Assembly: GCA_022711595.1 (NCBI GenBank) | Contig: JAKLET010000013.1 | Span: 1 to 64,000 of the forward strand | DNA length: 64,000 bases | DNA from: Deltaproteobacteria bacterium | GTDB lineage: Bacteria; Desulfobacterota; Syntrophorhabdia; Syntrophorhabdales; Syntrophorhabdaceae | Direction: 5' to 3' | In this document: piece after piece, positions 33,590-40,934 of the stretch | How positions within the stretch are numbered: position 1 is the first letter of the stretch | Layout of the letters: every line of letters starts with the position of its first letter | Made by a program: the position numbers and the translations under genes | Notes under the pieces: model-generated | Seen by the model: only the letters and a program-made list of their open reading frames with translations | Told to the model about the DNA's origin: nothing | Database searches by the model: none

Positions 33590-33665
33590 GGTGGCTGTAG
33601 CTCAATGGCGGAGCATCGGATTGTGGTTCCGAGGGTTGCGGGTTCAAGTCCCGTCAGCCACCCCA
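33590..33665 (+). tRNA. tRNA-His (anticodon GTG)
   Basis: GTGGCTG pairs with CAGCCAC, with an extra G at position -1 as in all tRNA-His. The anticodon stem TCGGA/TCCGA closes the loop TTGTGGT (anticodon GTG), and the T arm is GGTTCAAGTCC. CCA is encoded at 33663-33665, unlike the other tRNAs in this window. A TTGACT at 33547 is a possible -35 box. Confidence 0.96.
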
Positions 33666-33794
33666 TTTTTTATTAGCATCAACGGGTTATCAAACGTAAA
33701 CCTGCATAACAAATGCAAAGGAACAATACGGGGCCAGGCGGGCCTTGTAAATGACCCCATTAACAGCGCTTACGCTTGTTTTGGTATATAGTGA

Positions 33795-34739
33795 ATGATT
33801 CCAATGAATAATGATCAATACATGATGCGGGCCGTGAAAGTGAGCCTGGCGGCAAATATTGTTCTATGCATTATCAAGGCGGGCGCGCTCGTCGTGGTCG
33901 ATTCCATTGCCATCCTGGCCGATCTGGGGATATCGTGCGTCGCCCTCGCTGTTTCGGTCATACTTTATTACGCGATCAGGATCTCCAACAAGCCCGCTGA
34001 CATCCTTCATAACTACGGTTACGGAAGGATAGAGAACGTATGCGAGGTGATGGAAGGTGTTGTCCTCGTCGGGCTCGCCCTTGCCATGTCATTTCAGGCG
34101 ATCATGTGCATCATCCGGGTGGAAGAAGTGCATGCCCCTCTGGTAGGTTTTTACTGCAGCCTCGTTGGTGTGGCCATCAATTTCTGGGGATCATATTACA
34201 TACTTAAGCTGGCACGCAAAAGCGCTTCTCCCGCGTTACGGGCGGAAGGGATCCATTTCAAGCTCGAAGGGTACATCTCGCTGGCTATCACCGTGTCGTT
34301 TGTTTTAATTATCCTTGCAACAAAGACAGGCCCTGCCGGGGTGGCTGATTACATAGACCCGGTGACCACCCTCTTTGTGAGCGCTTTAATAGCCGTCCCA
34401 TCCATCCGGCTGCTCAAGGAGGCCTTTATAAAGCTCCTCGATGCCTCCATAGAGGAATCCAGGCAGATCGATGTGGTCAAGGTCCTGGCCAAACATATCG
34501 ACAGGTATTGCAACTTCAAAGACCTGAAGACCCGGAGTGCCGGAAGAAAACGTTTCGTAGATCTCCATCTTGTTATGCCCGAACACATTTCATTGCGAAA
34601 AGGCCACGAAATAGCTTCCGGCATCAAGAACGATATTCACACGGCGATAGCCGAAAGCGAAGTAACCATAAGAATGGTGCCCTGCAAAAAAGATTGCGCC
34701 TATGCTCGTCAGAAAGCAAAATGCCCCTACCTGGAATAA
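33795..34739 (+). CDS. Cation diffusion facilitator family transporter
   Basis: A 314-residue CDF protein that should export divalent metal ions in exchange for protons. Membrane helices cover the first 210 residues; the metal-site residues appear as DSIAILADLGISC in helix 2 and EGIHFKLEGYISL in helix 5, where the usual HxxxD reads HFKLE. The cytoplasmic domain carries DLHLVMPEHISLRKGHEIA. A cysteine cluster at the end (CKKDCAYARQKAKC) is unusual and may bind metal. An ATG at 33804 is an alternative start; an extended -10-like TGGTATATA lies at 33782-33790 and no ribosome site is visible. Confidence 0.88.
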   Translation: MIPMNNDQYMMRAVKVSLAANIVLCIIKAGALVVVDSIAILADLGISCVALAVSVILYYAIRISNKPADILHNYGYGRIENVCEVMEGVVLVGLALAMSFQAIMCIIRVEEVHAPLVGFYCSLVGVAINFWGSYYILKLARKSASPALRAEGIHFKLEGYISLAITVSFVLIILATKTGPAGVADYIDPVTTLFVSALIAVPSIRLLKEAFIKLLDASIEESRQIDVVKVLAKHIDRYCNFKDLKTRSAGRKRFVDLHLVMPEHISLRKGHEIASGIKNDIHTAIAESEVTIRMVPCKKDCAYARQKAKCPYLE

Positions 34740-34860
34740 TCCTCCGCCCATCCGTTTCCGGCAGCTTCTTTTCCCGGTGCACGAATCCGGCGATCTTACC
34801 GGCCAGCCCGAGATGGTCGCTGTCTGTTCTTGACATTTTTGTCATGCTTTCATTAAGATA

Positions 34861-34889
34861 TTGTTTTTTTACCGGTCATCGTATACAAT
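34861..34889 (+). promoter_or_regulatory. Promoter of the STAS-kinase operon
   Basis: TTGTTT (34861-34866), 17 bases, TACAAT (34884-34889), with the ATG of the STAS gene 23 bases further on behind GAGG. A second, upstream candidate is TTGACA (34830) with TAAGAT (34854). The rest of 34740-34829 shows no feature. Confidence 0.55.
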
Positions 34890-34912
34890 TCATCTAAAAA
34901 ACGAGGATATCA

Positions 34913-35257
34913 ATGGAGATCAGCAGCCGCAAAGAAAAAGAAGTTACAGTGGTTACCGTTACAGGAAGGATAGACGCCATTACCGCGCCTGACTTTGAAA
35001 ACCATCTTGACGGCCTTATCGGCCAGGGGGACAAGCTGCTTCTCATAAACCTGTCCGGCCTCGGATACATCAGCAGCGCCGGACTCAGGAGCATTCTCTC
35101 ATCGGCCAAAAAATTGAAAACGCTCTCGGGAGAACTCGTCTTCGCCGGCCTTCAGGGCCCCGTTGAAGAGGTCTTTCAAATATCCGGGTTCCAGTCGATT
35201 TTCAAGATCTTCCCCTCAGAAGGGGATGCATTGAACAGCTTTTTAAAGGATGGCTGA
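34913..35257 (+). CDS. STAS-domain anti-sigma factor antagonist
   Basis: The 114-residue protein is a single STAS domain: VVTVTGRIDAITAPDFENHL, LLLINLSGLGYISSAGLRSI and GELVFAGLQGPVEEVF. The serine pair in ISSAGL is where the family is phosphorylated by its partner kinase. It overlaps the following HATPase gene by eight bases. Together with the SpoIIE phosphatase at 37103-39034 it can form a partner-switching pathway. Confidence 0.9.
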   Translation: MEISSRKEKEVTVVTVTGRIDAITAPDFENHLDGLIGQGDKLLLINLSGLGYISSAGLRSILSSAKKLKTLSGELVFAGLQGPVEEVFQISGFQSIFKIFPSEGDALNSFLKDG

Positions 35258-35678
35258 AAGCTTTCACACCCTTCGCCGCATAGAGTTTCCCGCGGCAATC
35301 CCTTCCTTGCCCGACCTTCTGGCATCGCTCTCCGAATGCGCGCGCGATGCAGGCTTCAGCGAACACAAGATAGGCTCCATTGAACTTGTTGTGGAAGAGG
35401 CGATAGTCAATATCATTAAATATTCCTACAAAGAGGCCGAAGGCACCGTCACTGTGATCTGTTCCGTTGACAACGACAGGAAGAGCATCCGCATCGAAAT
35501 CATCGACAGCGGCACACCTTTCAACCCTCTCACAAAAGACACTCCAGACACAACCTCCGGCATAGAGGATCGTGCTATCGGCGGGTTGGGGATATTCTTT
35601 ATAAAGAAAATGACTGACAACGCAGAATACCGCCGGGAAGATGACAGGAACATCCTGAGTATCACGATAGAGAAATAG
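35250..35678 (+). CDS. Serine kinase / anti-sigma factor of the HATPase family
   Basis: 142 residues of the RsbW/SpoIIAB type. The ATP-binding boxes are visible: N box VVEEAIVNIIKYSY, G1 IIDSGTPFNPL and G2 GGLGIFFIKKMTD. Such proteins phosphorylate the STAS partner and sequester a sigma factor or another target. No sigma factor gene is adjacent. The gene ends before a large word-repeat block. Confidence 0.88.
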   Translation: MAESFHTLRRIEFPAAIPSLPDLLASLSECARDAGFSEHKIGSIELVVEEAIVNIIKYSYKEAEGTVTVICSVDNDRKSIRIEIIDSGTPFNPLTKDTPDTTSGIEDRAIGGLGIFFIKKMTDNAEYRREDDRNILSITIEK

Positions 35679-35689
35679 ATGATAAAACA

Positions 35690-35883
35690 AGCCTGAACCG
35701 TTCCAACCCGTTCCAACCGTTTCAAAAGGTAAAACCAAAAAAGATCTGAGGTCTTTAACAGCTGAAACTGTTTACGCCTGGTGCTTCACGGTTCACGGTT
35801 TTTAAAACGCCTTACGGTTTCACTCCTTACGCTTTACGGCCTATTGGAACGGTTGGAACGGTTGGAACGGCTGGAACGGTTTT
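35690..35883. repeat. Long AACGG-word repeat block between convergent genes
   Basis: GAACCGTTCCAACCCG and TTCCAACCGTTTC at the left are matched by inverse words GGAACGGTTGGAACGG and GGCTGGAACGG at the right (35850-35880). In between, the ACAGCTGAAACTG core (35758) and several TTACGG / TTCACGG words recur. The two arms are complementary in style, so the block can form long imperfect hairpins between two facing genes. Confidence 0.7.
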
Positions 35884-36870
35884 TCAGAGGTTTACTTCGT
35901 AACCGTCATAAGCAAGGTCCACCTTCATAGGATGGGGCTTGTGATCGTTATAGATCTTCAGGTAATTCCTGGTATCGTCCAGCAGGACATCAAGGCGTTC
36001 ATCGGTGTATGTGGGTTCGTTGTGGAACAGGCACAAATGCTTGACCTTGGCCTTAACGGCAAGTTCGACGGCCGCGACGTAGCTCGAATGGCCCCAATCG
36101 TCCTTGGAAAGCACCGCTTCGCCCCAATCATACTGGGCGTCAAAGATCAGCAGGTCCGCCTCTTTGAAAAAATCCAGAAAGGGATAGTTCTCTTCCCGGG
36201 CGGTGCTGTCATAGCTTGTCTTGTGTTCCGCATCGGATGAATAGACAACCGTCTTGCCAGCTTTTCGAAAACGGTACCCGTAAGAAATGCCAGGGTGCTC
36301 CTGTTTTATGCCCGTGACGTGGAAACCGCTTATTTCGTAGCTTTTTCCGGGCTTAAGTACAACGAATTCTATATTTGCGTTCATGCTGGCAAGAGGCACC
36401 GGGAAATACGGCTGGTTCTGCTGCTTGACAAAATAGCTTTTCAGGTTCTTGTGGAAACTGTAGACTTTCACAATATTACCGGGGATATACGCGGGCGTGA
36501 AAAAAGGGAACCCCTGTATATGGTCCCAGTGAAAATGGGAAATGAATATATTGAAGACCGATCCGCTCTTGCGCTGCAAACCCTGCTCGATGCGTTTCAT
36601 GTGATAATTGCCCAGATCCCTCAGCCCCGTTCCCGCATCGCAGATGACATATTCTTTACCGTTGCGGATCTCCACACAGGGCGTGTTGCTTCCATAGTTC
36701 CCCCGGACGGTAAAGGGCAGATCATTGTCAACGAATCTCTCTATTTCCTCATCGTTTGTGAATTTATGCGTTTTAGCTTCTTTGATGGCCCGGACGACCT
36801 TGGCACGCACGGTCTCTGCCGTAATAGATGCAGGCAGCGACCCCCTGGTGCCCCAAAAATAAACCCGCAT
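35884..36870 (-). CDS. MBL-fold metallohydrolase
   Basis: About 328 residues. It starts MRVYFWGTRGSLPAS and carries SNTPCVEIR, DAGTGLRDLG and the metal motif SHFHWDHIQG, then YSSDAEH, LLIFDAQYDW and HLCLFHNEP with the further ligands. This is the RNase Z/phosphodiesterase-like branch of the superfamily; nucleotide or RNA phosphodiester cleavage is likely, but the substrate is unknown. AAGGAG five bases before ATG 36870 fixes the start; a longer frame to 36912 is less likely. It sits between the kinase gene and the SpoIIE phosphatase. Confidence 0.85.
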   Translation of the reverse strand: MRVYFWGTRGSLPASITAETVRAKVVRAIKEAKTHKFTNDEEIERFVDNDLPFTVRGNYGSNTPCVEIRNGKEYVICDAGTGLRDLGNYHMKRIEQGLQRKSGSVFNIFISHFHWDHIQGFPFFTPAYIPGNIVKVYSFHKNLKSYFVKQQNQPYFPVPLASMNANIEFVVLKPGKSYEISGFHVTGIKQEHPGISYGYRFRKAGKTVVYSSDAEHKTSYDSTAREENYPFLDFFKEADLLIFDAQYDWGEAVLSKDDWGHSSYVAAVELAVKAKVKHLCLFHNEPTYTDERLDVLLDDTRNYLKIYNDHKPHPMKVDLAYDGYEVNL

Positions 36871-36992
36871 ACCTTCTCCTTTGATTTGACATATTATTTT
36901 AACCTCTTGCAAGGAAAATGCAAGAATATTTTTAAGGTATTGTAATGTAAAAACAGCTAATGAACAATGATATGAATCACAGGTAATAAAAA

Positions 36993-37111
36993 AACAGGCG
37001 ATGGGTCATGGGTGATAGATTATGGGAAAGAATAAAAAAACCGGTCATGGACGATGGGATTTTTCGAATGCTTTTTTCCCATTACCGATAACCTATGACC
37101 CATCACCTGTT
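36993..37111. repeat. Palindromic GATGGGTCATGGG element
   Basis: The arms 36993-37016 and 37088-37111 are inverted copies (21 of 24 bases match by eye), built on AACAGG, GATGGGTCAT and GGT. Between them are further related words (CCGGTCATGGACGATGGG, then TTTTTTCCCATTACC). The right arm includes the stop codon of the SpoIIE phosphatase gene. The element could act as its terminator, or be a miniature mobile element. Confidence 0.65.
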
Positions 37112-39034
37112 TCCTTCATACCTCACCACCATCATGGTGATGTCGTCATACTGGGGAGTGTCCTGGCAGAAATCGTTGACGGCCCTGGCAACTGACCCTG
37201 TGATCTCCGACGCGGACCCGCCGCTGCTTGCGAGGATAACATCCTTTAAGCGGTCTGTGTTGAATATCTCTTCGGCACCGTTCATGGCTTCCGTTACACC
37301 GTCGGTATAAAGGAACAATCCGTCACCGGGTTCGAGGACAAGGGTCCTTGTTGAATAGCGGGAGCCGTCCATGATGCCCACGACAAGTTCTCCGGGACCG
37401 TCAAGGTAATCCGCCCCGCCGTCTGCCCGCATTACAAGGGGAGGGTTGTGCCCTCCGTTGGTATAGGAGATCTCACCCGTTGCAGTGTTAAGTATGGCGC
37501 AAAAGACGGTAATGAACATGTCGGCATCGTTTCCCTTGCTGAGCTCGTCGTTGACCTGCTCCATGAGGGCGCCCGTCCCGAGGCTCGTCGATGCCTTCGC
37601 CTTGATGAGCGTTTTTGTATATGCCATGAATATGGCCGCAGGTATCCCCTTGCCGGAAGCGTCTCCGATGACAAAACAGAGGTGGTCGTTATCGATGAGG
37701 AAAAAATCATAGAAGTCGCCGCCGACCTCGCGCGCAGGAATGGTTGAGGCATGGATGTCAAAGTCCGTCCTGTCCGGAAAGGCCGGGAATTTTTTAGGCA
37801 GGATGCCCATCTGGATATTGCGGGCAATTTTCAGTTCGCTCTCCATGCGCTGTTTGGAGGCGGTTGTTTCGGTGATCTCCCTGATATAATCCTTCAGGGA
37901 TGTTTTCATGCAATCGAGGGCGACCGTGAGCTTGCCCACCTCATCGCCCGCTTTTGCCTCCGGCAGCTGCACCTCGAGATTGCCCCTGCCTATCTTTACC
38001 GCCGCATTGGCCATCTCCGTCAGCGGCCTGGTAATGGACCTGGCGATAAATATTATTGCCAGTGCCAGGAGCAAAAGCCCGATCACGCCAAGGGCAATAA
38101 CAACATGGTTGAGATTGGTGATGTCCGCCATGAGCTCATCATAAGGGAAGAGGACCCCCAGCGACCATCCGTTGGACTTGATCGGCACATAGGTCATAAT
38201 GCAGTGTTTTCCGGTGACCGCGCTTCTGACCGGGACCGAGGAATATCCCGTCTCCCCCCGTATCATCTTTCTTCCCGTTTCCCTGAGGGTGTTTTCTCCC
38301 CTCTCCTCTGCCACGGAAAAGATCGTCTCGTTCATAATGTAGTCTTTGATGGGATGGGTGACAAAGGTGCCATTCTTTGAGATGAGGAACCCGTAGCCGG
38401 ATTTGAGGATCTTGATCGATGAGACGATGTCCCTGAGGTGGTCAAGGGAGATGTCGACAACCACGATGCCTGCCAGTTTCCTCTCGCCCTCAACGTTCCT
38501 GTAGAATGGAACGGCATAGGAAGACATGAGGATACCGCCGCCTTCGCCAAAATACGGCTCCGTCCACTGAGGTTGTTCAAGCTCTTTCGGTATCTGATAC
38601 CAATCCCATAAAAAATAATCATAGAACTTATCGAGATACTTGAAGCTGACCCCGCCGTTGCTCTTGTAGAAATATGGAGCATAATGTTTTTTGTTCTTGT
38701 CAAAGGCGTAGGGCTCGAACGCAACCGCCGCGCCGTAGATCTCAGGATTTTTCTCAACAATGGCGTATATGACCCTGAAAAGCTCCGCTTCATCATAATT
38801 GGTGTTTTCCAGGAGATATGCAGTGTTTAAGGGGACCTTCTGTGTTGAGGTCAAAAGGATCTCTATCCTGCTCGTTGTAGTTGTTATGAGGTTCGCGGAG
38901 TTCTCTTCGATGCCCTTTTTGATCATCTTGCGCGATACAAGATAATTGTAGCTGAAAATGACGGTAAAGATCAGGGCGCTGCTCAGGGTAAAGAACAGGA
39001 CAAGTTTGAAAGCGATCCCTTTATTTTTGAACAT
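37103..39034 (-). CDS. Membrane SpoIIE-type phosphatase with Cache and HAMP domains
   Basis: About 643 residues: an N-terminal membrane helix (LVLFFTLSSALIFTVIFSYN), a double-Cache periplasmic sensor (about 40-300) with PEIYGAAVAFEPYAF, WYQIPKELEQPQWTEPYFGE and GIVVVDISLDHL, a second helix, a HAMP linker (RSITRPLTEMANAAVKIGRG), then a PP2C-like SpoIIE domain with REVGGDFYDFFLI, GDASGKGIPAAIFMA, TNGGHNPPL, LYTDGVTEA and YDDITMMVV. It should dephosphorylate a STAS protein, probably the one at 34913-35257. ATG 39034 is chosen; 39061 is possible. It overlaps the binding-protein gene upstream. Confidence 0.9.
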   Translation of the reverse strand: MFKNKGIAFKLVLFFTLSSALIFTVIFSYNYLVSRKMIKKGIEENSANLITTTTSRIEILLTSTQKVPLNTAYLLENTNYDEAELFRVIYAIVEKNPEIYGAAVAFEPYAFDKNKKHYAPYFYKSNGGVSFKYLDKFYDYFLWDWYQIPKELEQPQWTEPYFGEGGGILMSSYAVPFYRNVEGERKLAGIVVVDISLDHLRDIVSSIKILKSGYGFLISKNGTFVTHPIKDYIMNETIFSVAEERGENTLRETGRKMIRGETGYSSVPVRSAVTGKHCIMTYVPIKSNGWSLGVLFPYDELMADITNLNHVVIALGVIGLLLLALAIIFIARSITRPLTEMANAAVKIGRGNLEVQLPEAKAGDEVGKLTVALDCMKTSLKDYIREITETTASKQRMESELKIARNIQMGILPKKFPAFPDRTDFDIHASTIPAREVGGDFYDFFLIDNDHLCFVIGDASGKGIPAAIFMAYTKTLIKAKASTSLGTGALMEQVNDELSKGNDADMFITVFCAILNTATGEISYTNGGHNPPLVMRADGGADYLDGPGELVVGIMDGSRYSTRTLVLEPGDGLFLYTDGVTEAMNGAEEIFNTDRLKDVILASSGGSASEITGSVARAVNDFCQDTPQYDDITMMVVRYEGNR

Positions 39035-40013
39035 ATCCCTGACACCTAAAAGCAAACTCATCGTAATCGGGTATATTCGTGATGAGACCGCCGTTTTTTA
39101 ATTCCAGGGCCACTCTCTCGTAATCCTCCTTTTTCAGGACCCCCGGCTCTCCTGCGCCCTGCTCAACCGGCATTATGATGTCTTTCATCCTTTCGAACAT
39201 CCATTTTTGATGTACCCTGTTCGCGGGCACATTGGCCGCGGTCATATACTTGAGCACAGTATCAACGGCACGGTCCGGATGGCTGAACGCGTACATCCAG
39301 CCTTCCATGGAAGCCTTGACAAAGGCGCATACCAGTGCCGGGTCTTTTTTCAGCGTTTCCTCCATGACAAAGATGCCGTCTTCGGGAAAATTGAGGCCGA
39401 AATCACTATAGAAAAAGGTGGTCAGTTCATCGGCGTTTATGCCGGCGTTGAGGATCGTGTGATACTCATTGTACCACATTGCCGATGCCGCGTCGACACC
39501 ATCCCGAAGGAAAAGGTTCACTGAATACGACTGTGGAATGATCTTAACCATGAGGTTATGTTTTTTGAAAAAAGCCATCGGCTGGATGCGGAAATCATTA
39601 CCCCAGAGACCAACCTTCTTTCCCTGAAGGTCTTCCGGTCTCTTGATGCCGCGCGCTTTTTTTGCAATGAGCATAAGTGATGAACGCTGTACGATCTGGG
39701 CTATGTTGACCAGTCTGACACCGCTGGAGCGTTTCTGGATAGCGGTTGAGAGCCATATGCTGCCAACGTCCGCCTCCCCTTTCTCAAGAAGCTCCGATGA
39801 AGGCCTGCCTGGTCCTCCCTGGATGATATTAATATCAATGCCGTGCTTTTTGTAGATCCCTTCATCATACGCCACGTAATAGCCGGCGAACTGGGCCTGA
39901 GGGCCCCACTGGGGAATGAAGGATATCTTCTTCAATGGTTCCTGTGCCGTGGCGACGGCAGCTGCCGCGAAAAACAAAAAAGACAGCAGCATTGCTGTCG
40001 TCATCCTTCGCAT
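39021..40013 (-). CDS. NMT1/THI5-type periplasmic substrate-binding protein
   Basis: About 330 residues with a signal peptide ending at VATAQE. The mature part is a type II binding protein of the NMT1/THI5 (pyrimidine precursor, sulfonate, nitrate) group: FIPQWGPQAQFAGYYVAYDEG, IDINIIQGGPGRPSSELLEKG, DVGSIWLST, KVGLWGNDFRIQP and RDGVDAASAMWYNEYHT. No ABC permease or ATPase lies nearby. The following phosphatase gene overlaps it by 14 bases, so the protein more likely feeds a signal to the Cache receptor. AAGGGG seven bases before ATG 40013 fixes the start. Confidence 0.85.
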   Translation of the reverse strand: MRRMTTAMLLSFLFFAAAAVATAQEPLKKISFIPQWGPQAQFAGYYVAYDEGIYKKHGIDINIIQGGPGRPSSELLEKGEADVGSIWLSTAIQKRSSGVRLVNIAQIVQRSSLMLIAKKARGIKRPEDLQGKKVGLWGNDFRIQPMAFFKKHNLMVKIIPQSYSVNLFLRDGVDAASAMWYNEYHTILNAGINADELTTFFYSDFGLNFPEDGIFVMEETLKKDPALVCAFVKASMEGWMYAFSHPDRAVDTVLKYMTAANVPANRVHQKWMFERMKDIIMPVEQGAGEPGVLKKEDYERVALELKNGGLITNIPDYDEFAFRCQGYVQK

Positions 40014-40197
40014 AAAAGAACCCCTTAAATTATCTGTCTTGCCCCATTTCATCACGTTCAGTTATTATGATGATTGATGGTGCACCGTTTAGTCAACACA
40101 AAAATCCCTAATTTTCGATAACAATGATAATAAACAGCATTTCCATCCGAAAGGGGACAAATCGTGAATACGGACGGCTGAAACGGCTGAAACTTTT

Positions 40198-40923
40198 TTA
40201 GACCAGGTACGGTTCCCACATCTTCAACGTTCTTTTGATGTACTCGGAAGGCACACCCTTCACTATCTGGTTATGGCCCGGCAGCAGGATATCTACATCC
40301 AGTTTTGCCAGATTGCCAAGTGATTCCTTGAGTTTCGAAGCGTCAGCCCCGAAAAGGTCAAAACGGCCTATGGCATAATCGGCGTAAACAACATCGCCGG
40401 GAATCAGTATCTTTGCCGCGGGCTCATAGAGGGCGATGCCCCCCATGGAATGGCCGGGAATATGTATCACATCCCAGACCATGCCGCCGATCTCCAGCGT
40501 TTCTCCGCCTTCCAGTTTGCGGTCCACATTGAATTTGAAGGAATCGGGTGCCAGGCCAAACTGCATCTGGCACATCCCCTTGAACATGTCCATACCGTAC
40601 ACAGCGCGATCATCGCCTTTTTCAAGGAGATCTGCTTCAAGTTTATGGACCCAGAGCTGCGCCGACGGGAACGCCTTCTGCATCTCCGTGAGGCACCCGA
40701 TATGGTCGAGGTGCGTGTGGGTCATTATGATCCTTTTCACAGCGGCGGGGTCGATCCCCAGTTTTTTTATGGATCCGGCCTTATATTCGCCTTTCCCTGT
40801 GAGGCCCACATCAACTATTGTCAGGTCATCGGACTCGGGAACACCAAGGACGTACACGTGGGAATCAGGAATGAACTCGTCCTGACCGGGAATGAAATGG
40901 ACACCTTTATAAACCTGCGACAT
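40198..40923 (-). CDS. MBL-fold hydrolase (glyoxalase II-like)
   Basis: The 241-residue protein has the metal motif MTHTHLDHIG, DVGLTGKGE, WDVIHIPGHSMGGIALY, ILIPGDVVYADYAIG and LLPGHNQ. These give the full set of His and Asp ligands of the superfamily. The small size fits a general thioesterase or lactonase-like member; substrate unknown. It lies 11 bases after the RND gene and may belong to its transcript. A GGCTGAAACGGCTGAAAC word repeat occupies 40172-40197 just beyond its stop. Confidence 0.85.
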   Translation of the reverse strand: MSQVYKGVHFIPGQDEFIPDSHVYVLGVPESDDLTIVDVGLTGKGEYKAGSIKKLGIDPAAVKRIIMTHTHLDHIGCLTEMQKAFPSAQLWVHKLEADLLEKGDDRAVYGMDMFKGMCQMQFGLAPDSFKFNVDRKLEGGETLEIGGMVWDVIHIPGHSMGGIALYEPAAKILIPGDVVYADYAIGRFDLFGADASKLKESLGNLAKLDVDILLPGHNQIVKGVPSEYIKRTLKMWEPYLV

Positions 40924-40934
40924 GGAACGCTCCT

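Noticed and set aside
35690-35883. CRISPR array
   Set aside because: The repeated words are short, degenerate and lack unique spacers of constant length; no cas gene is near.
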